From: Arenibacter sp. P308M17
GTDB taxonomy: Bacteria; Bacteroidota; Bacteroidia; Flavobacteriales; Flavobacteriaceae
Length of the DNA: 64,000 nt
Direction of reading: 5' to 3'
Assembly (NCBI RefSeq): GCF_003426735.1
Contig: NZ_QVON01000004.1
Span: forward strand, 372,001 to 436,000
Position numbers and translations under genes: made by a program. The notes under the pieces were generated by a model that saw only the letters and a program-made list of their open reading frames with translations, was not told the DNA's origin and did not search any database. Positions 27,305 through 37,324 of the stretch are shown here, piece by piece; positions within the stretch are counted from its first letter, which is position 1, and every line of letters begins with the position of its first letter.

Positions 27305-27334
27305 CAAAGATAATCATTGTTAAAGGCCAACAAA
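27305..27334 (-). promoter_or_regulatory. Full consensus promoter of mpl
   Basis: On the minus strand, TTTG (27334-27331), an 18-nt spacer and TATCTTTG (27312-27305) match both the -33 and -7 elements of the Bacteroidota housekeeping promoter. The -7 box ends 20 nt before the mpl start codon. It is the best promoter match in the window. Confidence 0.75.
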
Positions 27335-27873
27335 AAACATAGGGACTGATTTTTAGTGCACGACAAAATTCAATTTCACAAGATTTTCCTCGATTTTTGA
27401 CCCCGACCCTAAAGGGAGAAATCAAGGAAAATCAGGCTCCCTTTAGGGTTTGGGGTAACACGGATTTTTCTAGAAACCTTGTTAAGACGATTTTTGTCAT
27501 GTTCTTAGGGACTCATTTAATAAATTTATGATCCTGTACACCATCCAAATACAAGCCCTGCATAAAAGCGGATTATTCACTAATTTCGTCCTCCTCAACT
27601 AAACTAATAGGCAATAGGCAACAGACAAAAAAACGGATTTCATGACCATTGTGTAAAAATAACGAAGAGAGGCGGAAAATAGACCCAAAAAGCGCTATGA
27701 GTATGTAGTGTTAACAGGCCCTAAAAAAATCGCAGCAAAAATAAAGCAACGTTGGTATTCTTTTTGCATCTAGTCACTTCATGGCATGTTCACTCACTAG
27801 AAAGTGTGTTTCACTAATTATTGATTGTAGCCCCATGAAAAAAACACCAATTTTGTTTTACAAACTTAGTCAG
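27335..27873. other. Gene-free spacer upstream of the alpha-2-macroglobulin gene
   Basis: About 540 nt between divergent genes with no credible reading frame. It contains the interlocked inverted repeats at 27382-27455, a short heptad-like stretch near 27610 (GCAATAGGCAACAGAC), and A/T-rich leader DNA. No clear TAnnTTTG was found in front of 27874. Confidence 0.5.
27382..27455. repeat. Two interlocked inverted repeats
   Basis: GATTTTCCTCGATTT (27382-27396) is complementary to AAATCAAGGAAAATC (27419-27433) at 14 of 15 positions. ACCCTAAAGGGAG (27406-27418) is complementary to CTCCCTTTAGGGT (27437-27449), with CCCC/GGGG continuing outward. The order is A-B-A'-B', so the helices exclude each other or form a pseudoknot. 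Confidence 0.65.
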
Positions 27874-30800
27874 ATGAAAAAAATAGCAACAATATTTACC
27901 TTAATCCTATTCTCTCAAATGGGACATTCACAATCTACCGACGATTCCTATTCCTCCTTATGGCAAAGGGTAGAAAAATTGGAAAAAGAGGCCCTGACCA
28001 AATCCGCATTGGATATAGTAGCACAAATTTCAAAAAAGGCCAATAAAGAGCAGAATTCGGTTCAGATCGTAAAATCACTTATCTACACCTCCAAATATGC
28101 CCTAAACCTGGAGGAGGACGCCCAATTAAAAATTGTAGGCGATTTTAAACAGGAAATAGCCCAAAGCCAATTCCCTACCAAGAATATCCTGGAGGGGTAT
28201 TTAGCAAATATGTACTGGCAGTATTTCCAACAAAATAGGTATCGATTTTACGACCGCACCACCACGGAGGAAAAGGTGGACAGCGTTGATTTTAGGACCT
28301 GGGACCTGAACACTATTTTCCAAGAAATAAGTATCCATTTTGATGCTTCGTTGCAAGAACCATTGGAACTACAACAGCTTAAAGTGGACGCTTATAAAGA
28401 AATCCTCAACGAACAAAAAGGCTCCGAGGTCTACCGGCCCACCCTATTTGATCTTTTGGCCCATTCGGCATTGGATTTTTATAAAACCCCTGAAAATAGC
28501 ATAGCACGACCAGAAGACAATTTTGAGTTGGATAATCCGGAAATATTATGCGAGGGAAAACAATTTATTGAACAACAAATTGGCAACAAATACAGGACTT
28601 CCCTACAGGGCAAGGCCATAATCCTTTATCAACAACTCTTAAATTTCCACAAGGCTCCGGATAAAGCCTATGTGGAGGTCGATATTGAACGTCTAAAGTT
28701 TATTAAGGAAAATGCGGTATTTCCCAACAGGGACCAACAATACCTGGAGGTTTTGCAAAATACCGCCGAAGCCATCAAAAATGATGAAAACTCGGCCTTA
28801 TACCAGTATGAAATTGCCCTAATGTACCGCGAATGGGGCAATACGTATCAACCTGATATAAAAGATGAATACCGATGGAAGCAGAAAGAGGCTATGGCCG
28901 TTTGCGATTCTGTAATGGATAAGTATCCCAACAGTAGGGGCGCTGAAAAATGTAAGGCACTAAAATCGGAGATATTGTCCAAAGACCTTCAATTGACCGC
29001 GGAACGACATATACCGGTAAACCAGACTTCCCGTTTACTGGTACAGTACAAAAACCTAAATACACTTCAACTATCGGCCCGTAAGGTTTCCCAAAAGGAG
29101 ATAGAACAGCTCAACAACCTTTATCCCGAAGAAAAACTATTGGCCTTTATTAAAAAACTCAAGGAAGTCAAAAGTTGGGAGGCCAAGCTTATCAACGAGA
29201 ACGATTATCAATCCCATAAAATAGAGATCCCTCTGCCGGAATTAAGTAACGGATCTTATATTATTTTGGCCACTCCAAATGCCGATTCCGGCAACACCTT
29301 CGCCTATAGTCCCATCCAAGTCACCAATTTGGCGTTGGTGGAGGGGCATACCGGCACGGACCATACCTTTCAGGTAATTGATCGCAACAGCGGAAAACCC
29401 ATATCGGGAGCTACCCTAAAATTCTCCTATCAACAGAACTATGAAAAGCCCATCCTGACCAAGACCTTTGTTTCCGACGGAAAAGGGATGATATCCCTTC
29501 CCTTATCCAACGTACGCTGGACCAACGTGGATATCCTGATCGGCACTAAAAAGGAAGAGGCCCATTTTGAGGATTTTTATGTCAATGCCAAATACGACCA
29601 AGGAAAGGAAGGCACCCCCTATTCCGGTTTTTTGTTTACGGACCGCAGTATTTACAGGCCGGGACAAGACTTGTATTTTAAAGGGTTGGCAATAGTGAAG
29701 AAAGATGAAAGGTCTTCAGTGCTCCCCAATACCAAATTAACGGTAAGCCTTATGGATGTTAACCATCAGGAAGTTGCCCAACAAGAACTTAAGACCAATG
29801 ATTATGGCTCCATTTCAGGAAGCTTTATTTTACCCAATAACGGACTTACAGGAAATTATTTTTTGAAATTGGATTCCGAGGAAATTGATATTAACAATAC
29901 TAGCTATTTTTCAGTGGAAGAATACAAACGGCCCAAATTTGAAACTTCCTTGGAACCTATTAGGGAGACCTATAGGGTAAACGATACGATTTCCGTTAAG
30001 GGAAAGGCCACTGCTTACGCCGGAAGCCTTATTACGGATGCCAAGGTAAGCTATACCGTTAAAAGGGTAGTATATTACCCTAAATGGTATTATCGTCATC
30101 TTCCATACTATGACGGGACCCCCCAAGAAATTGCACATGGCGAAACGGTCACAGATGCCAACGGCCAATACCGGATCAACTTCAAGGCCCTACCGGACCT
30201 TGGTATGGACAAGGAAAACCTGCCTACCTTCAATTATGAAGTTACTGCCGATGTTACGGACCTTAATGGCGAGACGCACAGTGCCACTACCATGGTAAAT
30301 GTGGGCTATCATGCCCTTACGGCCGATATCCAAATGGAAGATCCTTTGGACAAGGGTAACAAAAATCCTGTGATAACCATCTCCACCAACAACCTTAACG
30401 GCGAGTTTGTGACGGCGCAGGGAAGTCTAAAAATGTATAAATTAAAGGCTCCGACCCATGTACTTAGGCCAAGACCTTGGGCGGCCCCGGACTATGATGG
30501 CTTTGGAAAGGCCCAATTCAAAGAACTTTTCCCCCACGATGCCTTTGGCAAGGAAGATGATCCCGCCTTCTGGGAAAAGGGGGAACTGGTTTGGGAGTCC
30601 CGTTTTGATACCGGAAAATCCAAGGAAATACAACTGGGCAACCTTAAAAAGTGGGTGTCCGGAAAATATGTCATTGAATTGGAAACAAAGGACAGATTCG
30701 GTCAACCCGTAAAGGAAATGGTACAGACCACCCTTTACAGTGAAGGGGACAAAATATTGGCAGATAATCAACTTTTTCAAATAAAGACCGATAAAAACGC

Positions 30801-33800
30801 TTATGCCACTGGGGAAAAAGTGAAACTCACTTTGGGTTCCGCTGCCGAAGACCTTACCATATCCCTATTTGTTGAAAAGGATCGGAAAATTGTGGCAACA
30901 CACCTAATTGAATTACGCAATAACACCAAGACCATAGAAATACCCGTTACTGCGGAAGATCTGGGAGGATTTGCCATAAACTATAGTTTCTCCGCTTACA
31001 ACGCCTTTCAATCGGGCGGCCTTTCCATTGCCGTCCCCTATCCCAGCACGGACCTAAAAATTGAAACGGTTACCTTTCGGGACAAGCTTCAGCCCGGAAC
31101 GGAGGAAACCTGGTCCTTTAATATTAAAGGCCCCAAAGGAGATAAGGTAACCGCAGAACTGTTGGCCAGTATGTACGATGCCTCCTTGGATGCCTTTAAA
31201 GACCATCAGTGGAATTTCTCCCCCAACTACAAGGGGCCATATTATTCCAATAGCCAACTTAATGCGTATAAAAGTTATGGTATTGCCTCCTTTAATACCT
31301 ATTCCAATGCTGGCGACAGGTCTACCTATGCCCCCCAATATTACGACTCTTTTGACTGGTTCGGATTCCATTTTGGATATGGCTATGCCCTGAGGGACCG
31401 AATGATGATGAAGAACAATCCCAACATGGTTATAAGGGGAATGGCTTCGGAAAGTGAAGCTTTGGATGAAACAATAGTGACCGGTTTTGGAACACCAGCT
31501 CCCGAAAACAATGCGGGCAATCCAATTCCACAGGATAACAATGTTGAAAAGGATGGATTTGATGATATTCAGATCCGGGAAAACCTTCAGGAAACCACCT
31601 TTTTCTTTCCACAGCTGCTAACGGATAAGGACGGAAATGTATCCTTTAGCTTTACTACCCCCGAGGCATTGACCAAATGGAAGCTACAGTTGTTGGCACA
31701 CACCAAAACCTTGGAAAGTGCCACTTCCACCTTGGAAACCCTTACACAAAAGGAATTGATGGTGACCCCAAATGCCCCCCGATTCTTAAGGGAGGGAGAT
31801 AAAATAACGATCAGCACCAAAATAGCGAACCTAACCAACAAATTACTGAACGGTACTGCCAAGTTGGAATTGACGGATGCCTTTAATGGAAGGGAGATCA
31901 CCCAAGATCTATTGGTAAAGGATCCACTGTCCGCAACCGATCTGACCGAAAATACCTTTACGATAGACGCCATGGGAAATACCCAGGTATCATGGAACTT
32001 ACAAATTCCCGAAGGTATTGGGGCGGTACAATACAAGATAATGGCCAAGGCGGGCAATTTTAGCGATGGGGAACAAAACCTACTTCCGGTACTTACCAAC
32101 CGTATGTTGGTCACCGAAACCCTGCCCATGTGGGTGAGGGGCAATGAAACCAGGACCTTTACTCTGGACAAATTAAAGAACGTTACCTCCACCACCCTAA
32201 AGCATCATCAACTTAGCTTGGAGATAACCTCCAATCCGGCATGGTATGCCGTTCAGGCCCTGCCTTACTTAATGGAATATCCCTATGACTGTAACGAGCA
32301 AATATTTTCCAGATACTACGCCAATACCTTGGGAGGATATATCGCCAATTCCAATCCAAGAATACAACAAGTGTTTGACCAATGGGCCAATTCCGATGTC
32401 TTGTTGAGCAATCTTGAGAAAAACGAAGCATTAAAATCGATCTTAATTCAGGAAACCCCATGGTTGCGCGATGCACAATCGGAAACCGAACAAAAGAAAC
32501 GTATAGCCCTGCTCTTTGATCTCAACAAATTAAAAAATGATCAGGACAATGCCTTTCATGAACTGGTCCAGAACCAAATGTCGTCCGGGGCTTGGGCATG
32601 GTTCAAGGGAGGTCCCGAAAACCGATTTATTACCCAACATATTGTTACCGGCCTAGGCCATCTTAGGAAGTTAACATCCACCTCCGCAAGTAAGGGAAAA
32701 TCAGGAGTGGGGCAAAGTAGCCATACCTGGGAAGAGGAAGTAATAAAAAATGCGGTCAGCTATTTGGACGATGGGTTTGTGAAAGAATACGAGCAAATGA
32801 AAAAATTCACCACAGACCTCAACGATGACCATTTAAGCCATACCCAAATACATTATCTGTACATGCGCAGTTATTTTCCGGAAATCAAGGTTTCCAATAA
32901 AGTGGCGGAAATTATGGAATACTACAAAATACAGGCGCAAAAGTATTGGGTAAAGAAGGACCTGTACTCCAAAGGGCTGTTATCCCTAGTCCTGTTTAGA
33001 AACGGAAGTACGGCTACCGCCCATAAAATAATAAAGTCCCTTGAGGAAAATAGTATTTTGAGCGATGAACTAGGTATGTATTGGAAGGAAAACAACAATT
33101 CCTGGTATTGGTACCGAGCACCTATTGAGACCCAATCCCTGCTAATAGAAGCCTTTTCCGAAATTAAGGATGATACCAAAACCGTTGACAACCTTAAAAT
33201 CTGGTTGCTGAAGCACAAACAGACCAATCAATGGAAAACCACCAAAGCTACCACAGATGCAGTGTATGCCCTGCTCTTAAAGGGAAGCCAATGGCTATCG
33301 GTAACAGAGGCCGTAGACGTATTGGTGGGGGGCAAAAAAATGGAGCCATCCCAACTGGAGAATGTACAAGTGGAGGCAGGAACCGGCTATTACAAAACCT
33401 CTTGGAGCAAAAACGAAATACATCCAAAAATGGCAGAGGTACAGCTTCGCAAAAAAGGGAATGGCATTGCATGGGGAGCCTTATACTGGCAATATTTTGA
33501 AGACATGGACAAAATAACCCCTGCCGAAACCCCTTTAAAATTGAACAAGAAAGTCTTTCTAAAAAAGAACACGGCTAAAGGGGAGGTATTAACGGAGATC
33601 AAGGGTCGATCCCCTTTACAGGTTGGCGATTTAGTTAGGGTAAGGATTGAATTAAGGGCAGATAGACCCATGGAATTTGTACACATGAAAGATATGAGGG
33701 CAGCGGGGATGGAACCCGTCAATGTGCTATCCAGCTATAAATGGCAAGATGGTCTGGGGTATTATGAAAGCACCAAGGATGCCAGTACCAATTTCTTTTT

Positions 33801-33951
33801 CGACTACCTGCCCAAGGGTGTATTTGTATTTGAATACGATCTAAGGGTCAACAACGCAGGGGATTTCAGCAACGGAATTTCTACCATTCAAAGTATGTAC
33901 GCCCCTGAATTTAGCAGTCATAGCGAAGGGGTGAGGATTCTGGTGGAATAA
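27874..33951 (+). CDS. Giant alpha-2-macroglobulin family protein
   Basis: A 2025-residue exported protein. Signal peptide MKKIATIFTLILFSQMGHSQ, then an N-terminal helical region, MG domains (YSGFLFTDRSIYRPGQDLYFKG near 586), the A2M domain (TTFFFPQLLTDKDGNVSFSFTTPEALTKWKL, ~1240-1272), and the thioester signature Cys-Asn-Glu-Gln at 1473-1476 in MEYPYDCNEQIFSRYYANTL. Alpha-2-macroglobulins trap proteases. Bacterial forms are periplasmic and often paired with PBP1C, which is not seen nearby. Around 1197 it has LDETIVTGFGT, like the TonB-plug segment of SusC proteins. No lipobox is present, so it is probably soluble in the periplasm or anchored by partners. Confidence 0.9.
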   Translation: MKKIATIFTLILFSQMGHSQSTDDSYSSLWQRVEKLEKEALTKSALDIVAQISKKANKEQNSVQIVKSLIYTSKYALNLEEDAQLKIVGDFKQEIAQSQFPTKNILEGYLANMYWQYFQQNRYRFYDRTTTEEKVDSVDFRTWDLNTIFQEISIHFDASLQEPLELQQLKVDAYKEILNEQKGSEVYRPTLFDLLAHSALDFYKTPENSIARPEDNFELDNPEILCEGKQFIEQQIGNKYRTSLQGKAIILYQQLLNFHKAPDKAYVEVDIERLKFIKENAVFPNRDQQYLEVLQNTAEAIKNDENSALYQYEIALMYREWGNTYQPDIKDEYRWKQKEAMAVCDSVMDKYPNSRGAEKCKALKSEILSKDLQLTAERHIPVNQTSRLLVQYKNLNTLQLSARKVSQKEIEQLNNLYPEEKLLAFIKKLKEVKSWEAKLINENDYQSHKIEIPLPELSNGSYIILATPNADSGNTFAYSPIQVTNLALVEGHTGTDHTFQVIDRNSGKPISGATLKFSYQQNYEKPILTKTFVSDGKGMISLPLSNVRWTNVDILIGTKKEEAHFEDFYVNAKYDQGKEGTPYSGFLFTDRSIYRPGQDLYFKGLAIVKKDERSSVLPNTKLTVSLMDVNHQEVAQQELKTNDYGSISGSFILPNNGLTGNYFLKLDSEEIDINNTSYFSVEEYKRPKFETSLEPIRETYRVNDTISVKGKATAYAGSLITDAKVSYTVKRVVYYPKWYYRHLPYYDGTPQEIAHGETVTDANGQYRINFKALPDLGMDKENLPTFNYEVTADVTDLNGETHSATTMVNVGYHALTADIQMEDPLDKGNKNPVITISTNNLNGEFVTAQGSLKMYKLKAPTHVLRPRPWAAPDYDGFGKAQFKELFPHDAFGKEDDPAFWEKGELVWESRFDTGKSKEIQLGNLKKWVSGKYVIELETKDRFGQPVKEMVQTTLYSEGDKILADNQLFQIKTDKNAYATGEKVKLTLGSAAEDLTISLFVEKDRKIVATHLIELRNNTKTIEIPVTAEDLGGFAINYSFSAYNAFQSGGLSIAVPYPSTDLKIETVTFRDKLQPGTEETWSFNIKGPKGDKVTAELLASMYDASLDAFKDHQWNFSPNYKGPYYSNSQLNAYKSYGIASFNTYSNAGDRSTYAPQYYDSFDWFGFHFGYGYALRDRMMMKNNPNMVIRGMASESEALDETIVTGFGTPAPENNAGNPIPQDNNVEKDGFDDIQIRENLQETTFFFPQLLTDKDGNVSFSFTTPEALTKWKLQLLAHTKTLESATSTLETLTQKELMVTPNAPRFLREGDKITISTKIANLTNKLLNGTAKLELTDAFNGREITQDLLVKDPLSATDLTENTFTIDAMGNTQVSWNLQIPEGIGAVQYKIMAKAGNFSDGEQNLLPVLTNRMLVTETLPMWVRGNETRTFTLDKLKNVTSTTLKHHQLSLEITSNPAWYAVQALPYLMEYPYDCNEQIFSRYYANTLGGYIANSNPRIQQVFDQWANSDVLLSNLEKNEALKSILIQETPWLRDAQSETEQKKRIALLFDLNKLKNDQDNAFHELVQNQMSSGAWAWFKGGPENRFITQHIVTGLGHLRKLTSTSASKGKSGVGQSSHTWEEEVIKNAVSYLDDGFVKEYEQMKKFTTDLNDDHLSHTQIHYLYMRSYFPEIKVSNKVAEIMEYYKIQAQKYWVKKDLYSKGLLSLVLFRNGSTATAHKIIKSLEENSILSDELGMYWKENNNSWYWYRAPIETQSLLIEAFSEIKDDTKTVDNLKIWLLKHKQTNQWKTTKATTDAVYALLLKGSQWLSVTEAVDVLVGGKKMEPSQLENVQVEAGTGYYKTSWSKNEIHPKMAEVQLRKKGNGIAWGALYWQYFEDMDKITPAETPLKLNKKVFLKKNTAKGEVLTEIKGRSPLQVGDLVRVRIELRADRPMEFVHMKDMRAAGMEPVNVLSSYKWQDGLGYYESTKDASTNFFFDYLPKGVFVFEYDLRVNNAGDFSNGISTIQSMYAPEFSSHSEGVRILVE

Positions 33952-34205
33952 TAAAACACGATATTTTTAAAAGATGTTGCCAGGATAAAAATACCGGAAA
34001 AGGCAGGTCCGTCCAAAAGTCCCGGGCGGGCCCATCCGTACCGGAACGGGCTGGTTTAGGAAAATTAAAATTGCTCCGATTGGCCACCTTGGAATGATTA
34101 TTTCCTCTTCGATATTCTTAATAGCCTAGCCATCATATTAACAAGTTCCTTGATTATCCGGTAGGTGGCCTGCCTACGGCAACTGCTAACTGTCACCTTT
34201 TTTAC

Positions 34206-34727
34206 CTACCTCTTAGGCGGGTATTTTTCTAGGGTTTTGGCCACCAATTCCCGTATTTTATCCTCCCTTTCAATGGGAGAACTGTTTTCCCTAAGGCTAC
34301 TTACGGTTATGGCCTGCCAAAAAAGTTCGTCTCTTTGGCTGTCCACAAAATCGAACTGAATTTCCCTTTCCACATTTGTTGCCCCAACGGGAATACCAAT
34401 AGTCATTCCACCACCAACGCTTCTCCCTGATCCCCCTATACCGACCCCAACGCTATTATTTCTGGGTGCCTGAAAGGAGCTGCTCAAAATATTTATTAAG
34501 AATTCGGGCTCTTCGGACAACAAAAAACCTTTAGCCCGCATAGTGGAATCGATGGCCCTCAATAATCGTCGGCTATCCAATTCGCTTAAGCCGGTATCCA
34601 TGTCCGAAAAGTAATTATAGGTGGTATATTTGGAATAATCCGTATCCCTATCATAGTCATAATGTACACGAATGGCACTACAGGAAGCTAAAAAAAGCAA
34701 GAGTAGGATTGGGATTATACTTTTCAC
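34206..34727 (-). CDS. DUF4136 lipoprotein
   Basis: A 173-residue lipoprotein: MKSIIPILLLLFLASC gives a lipobox with Cys16. The mature part starts SAIRVHYDYDRDTDYSKYTTYNYF, the hallmark of DUF4136, followed by RRLLRAIDSTMRAKGF and the Gly-rich VGVGIGGSGRSVGGG. It ends in VAKTLEKYPPKR. Homologues are widespread in Bacteroidota and Proteobacteria and their function is unknown. It stands alone; obg lies upstream on the same strand with a probable terminator between them. Confidence 0.85.
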   Translation of the reverse strand: MKSIIPILLLLFLASCSAIRVHYDYDRDTDYSKYTTYNYFSDMDTGLSELDSRRLLRAIDSTMRAKGFLLSEEPEFLINILSSSFQAPRNNSVGVGIGGSGRSVGGGMTIGIPVGATNVEREIQFDFVDSQRDELFWQAITVSSLRENSSPIEREDKIRELVAKTLEKYPPKR

Positions 34728-34845
34728 AGCTATAAATTTTTATAAGCACCGATTGAAAAATTATGATTGAAATTTCATAAACGGACCCTAAAATAGTGAA
34801 ATTTATTCTTGCCGTTTTTTATAAAGTCAAGAATTCGTTAAAACG

Positions 34846-34864
34846 CAGGGTAATATAAACCCTG
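34846..34864 (-). terminator. Probable terminator of obg
   Basis: CAGGGT (34846-34851) and ACCCTG (34859-34864) form a six-pair hairpin with a 7-nt loop. In the minus direction a short CGTTTT follows, so the T-run is weak. Confidence 0.4.
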
Positions 34865-34899
34865 AGGACAGGCCTATGGATGTTCAAAAAATTATTGGC

Positions 34900-35901
34900 C
34901 TATTTGTTCAACATGGCCCACAATCTGTCCTTAAGTTCCATAAGTCCAATCTGGGCTACGGAAGAAATGAACATATAGGGCACACCCTTGAAATCCTTGT
35001 CCAGTTCAATTCTCATTTCCGCAATAAGTTCCTCGTCCAACATATCGGTTTTGGAGATGGCTATCAAGCGATCCTTGTCCAATAGTTCAGGATTATATCT
35101 GCGCAGCTCGTCCAAAAGAATTTCATATTCCTTGGAAATATCCTTGCTGTCTGCGGGAATCAGGAACAACAAAGTGGAATTCCGCTCTATATGCCTTAAA
35201 AAATAATGCCCAAGCCCCTTGCCTTCGGCCGCCCCTTCTATGATTCCGGGAATATCCGCAATAACGAAACTTTTAAAATCCCGGTATTCCACGATCCCCA
35301 AATTGGGTTTTAGGGTCGTAAACTCATAATCCGCTATCTTGGGTTGGGCAGAGGTTAGTACAGACAAAAGGGTGGACTTTCCCGCATTTGGAAAACCCAC
35401 CAAGCCTACGTCGGCCAATACTTTCAACTCCAGAATAAGGTCCAATTCCTGACCGTTTACCCCGGGCTGGGCGTACCTTGGTGTCTGATTGGTGGCGGTT
35501 CTAAAATGCCAGTTACCGCGACCGCCCATGCCCCCTTTCAAAATGATTTTTTCCTCTTGGTCCTCGGTAATCTCCATTAAAACTTCCAAGGTTTCGGCGT
35601 CCTTGATAACGGTCCCCAAAGGCACCTCCAAATACACGTCCTGTCCGTCTGCACCACTACTTCGGTTCTTACTGCCATGCTCACCATGACCGGCCCTAAA
35701 GGTTCTGGTAAATTTAAAGCCCAACAGCGTCCATAAGTTTTTATTGCCACGGACAATTACGTGTCCGCCGCGCCCTCCGTCACCTCCATCAGGTCCGCCC
35801 TTTGTGATAAACTTTTCCCTATGCAAATGCACGGAACCTTTTCCTCCCTTACCGGATTCCAAGTGCACTTTTACATAATCCACAAAATTTCCTTCCGTCA
35901 T
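34900..35901 (-). CDS. obg: Obg family GTPase (CgtA)
   Basis: A 333-residue GTPase of ribosome assembly and stress signalling. The glycine-rich Obg fold (residues 1 to ~158: [35 protein letters not shown]) is followed by the G domain, with G1 GFPNAGKST (169-177), G3 [18 protein letters not shown] and ISKTD as G4. The length matches the short Obg form without a C-terminal OCT domain. It lies directly downstream of the hpt-adk fusion on the same strand but has its own TAACTTTG box. Confidence 0.96.
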   Translation of the reverse strand: MTEGNFVDYVKVHLESGKGGKGSVHLHREKFITKGGPDGGDGGRGGHVIVRGNKNLWTLLGFKFTRTFRAGHGEHGSKNRSSGADGQDVYLEVPLGTVIKDAETLEVLMEITEDQEEKIILKGGMGGRGNWHFRTATNQTPRYAQPGVNGQELDLILELKVLADVGLVGFPNAGKSTLLSVLTSAQPKIADYEFTTLKPNLGIVEYRDFKSFVIADIPGIIEGAAEGKGLGHYFLRHIERNSTLLFLIPADSKDISKEYEILLDELRRYNPELLDKDRLIAISKTDMLDEELIAEMRIELDKDFKGVPYMFISSVAQIGLMELKDRLWAMLNK

Positions 35902-35929
35902 TTTTTTAGTTTATTATTCCCAATGCTAT

Positions 35930-35937
35930 CAAAGTTA
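35930..35937 (-). promoter_or_regulatory. -7 box of obg (TAACTTTG)
   Basis: This is an exact TAnnTTTG, 29 nt before the obg start codon. Confidence 0.5.
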
Positions 35938-36064
35938 GGACCATAAAATGCCCCTACTTCCACTTTTGTGCCATAAAATAATGGGTAGGAAGACCATTAA
36001 GGACCCGTGAAGAACTATTAGGCTATCTCAATAATTGGGAGCACATATTCCAATACGCTCCTTT

Positions 36065-37180
36065 CTAGACCGCCTGCAACTCCTCTATTACTTTTGCCAA
36101 GCGGCTTGTAATATCTTCTATGGAACCTATTCCGTTGACACTATGGAATTTCCCCTGATCGTCATAATAATCCTTTAGGGGAGCTGTCTTTTCATTGTAT
36201 TCATCAAAACGGTTACGGATCATTTTTTCGTCCTGGTCATCGGTTCTACCACTAACCTTACCGCGTTCCAATAATCTTTCTATCAATATTTCATCATTGG
36301 CTTCCAGGGCAATTGTGGCATCTATCCTCATCTCCTTGCTTACCAAGAAATCATCCAATGCCTTGGCCTGTGCGGTAGTCCTGGGAAAACCGTCAAAGAT
36401 AAATCCGCTGGCATCGGGATTTTTCTCTACCTCATCCTGTAACATATTGATAGTAACCTCATCCGGCACCAATTCCCCCCTGTCTATATATGACTTTGCC
36501 AATGTTCCCAGTTCGGTACCATTCTTAATATTATAACGAAAGACATCTCCGGTCGAAATATGCTTTAAATTATACTTTTCTTTTAAAAATGAAGCCTGGG
36601 TGCCCTTACCTGCACCAGGTTTTCCAAACAAAACTAGGTTTATCATATGTTTTTGGTTTAGTTGATATACTGCTCTTAAATTTCTTCCCAATTCATTATA
36701 ATCCAATCCATAACCTACAATAAACTTATCCTCGATTTTCATACCGAAATAGTCTATATTATACTCCCCGTTGTACACTTCGGATTTGTAAAACAAGGTT
36801 GCAATTTTAAATTCCTTTACCTTGGTATTGGAAAATAGATCGATCAATTTTTTAACGGTCCTGCCTGTATCTATAATATCTTCCAGGATAATGACACTTC
36901 TGCCCTCAATATTTTCCGGCACATCCAACAGCGTTTCCACAATTCCCGTAGAAGTAAGTCCTTGATAGGAACTCAACCGTACAAAGGAAACCTCACAAGG
37001 GTGCGGATAAGCCTTAAGAAAATCGGAAACGAACATAAATGCCCCGTTTAGGACCCCCACAAAAATGGGGGTTTGCTTCTTGTAATCCACAGCGACCTGG
37101 TCCGCAATCCTTTTTATAGCGGCCATAATCTCGCCTTCGCTTATAAAAGGCTTAAAATATTTGTCGTGTAACTTGATCAA
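36065..37180 (-). CDS. Hypoxanthine phosphoribosyltransferase - adenylate kinase fusion
   Basis: A 371-residue bifunctional protein. Residues 1 to ~175 are a purine phosphoribosyltransferase (VGVLNGAFMFVSDF, PRPP loop ILEDIIDTGRT at 98-108, VGYGLDYNELGRNLRAVYQL), which salvages hypoxanthine/guanine. Residues ~179-371 are adenylate kinase (P-loop GKPGAGKGT at 186-194, STGDVFRYNIKNGTELG, FIFDGFPRTTAQAKALD, LIERLLERGKVSGRTDDQ). Met179 could be the original adk start. Both halves are complete and no frameshift separates them. The pairing joins IMP/GMP salvage with ATP/AMP balance. purK is divergent. Confidence 0.94.
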   Translation of the reverse strand: MIKLHDKYFKPFISEGEIMAAIKRIADQVAVDYKKQTPIFVGVLNGAFMFVSDFLKAYPHPCEVSFVRLSSYQGLTSTGIVETLLDVPENIEGRSVIILEDIIDTGRTVKKLIDLFSNTKVKEFKIATLFYKSEVYNGEYNIDYFGMKIEDKFIVGYGLDYNELGRNLRAVYQLNQKHMINLVLFGKPGAGKGTQASFLKEKYNLKHISTGDVFRYNIKNGTELGTLAKSYIDRGELVPDEVTINMLQDEVEKNPDASGFIFDGFPRTTAQAKALDDFLVSKEMRIDATIALEANDEILIERLLERGKVSGRTDDQDEKMIRNRFDEYNEKTAPLKDYYDDQGKFHSVNGIGSIEDITSRLAKVIEELQAV

Positions 37181-37211
37181 GACTAATGTTTTTATAATAA
37201 ATTCAAGATGC

Positions 37212-37219
37212 CAAATATA
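37212..37219 (-). promoter_or_regulatory. -7 box of hpt-adk (TATATTTG)
   Basis: This is an exact TAnnTTTG, 32 nt before the start codon. The purK box faces the other way at 37274. Confidence 0.5.
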
Positions 37220-37273
37220 GCACTTTGATTTCTCTTTTTTAATGGTCCGGGCCTAGTTTCTAAGATTTAGCTG

Positions 37274-37281
37274 TATTTTTG
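37274..37281 (+). promoter_or_regulatory. -7 box of purK (TATTTTTG)
   Basis: This is an exact TAnnTTTG, 43 nt before the purK start codon. Confidence 0.5.
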
Positions 37282-37324
37282 TACTTAATATACAATCTAC
37301 TTTAATACAAGCAAATCATTTCCA

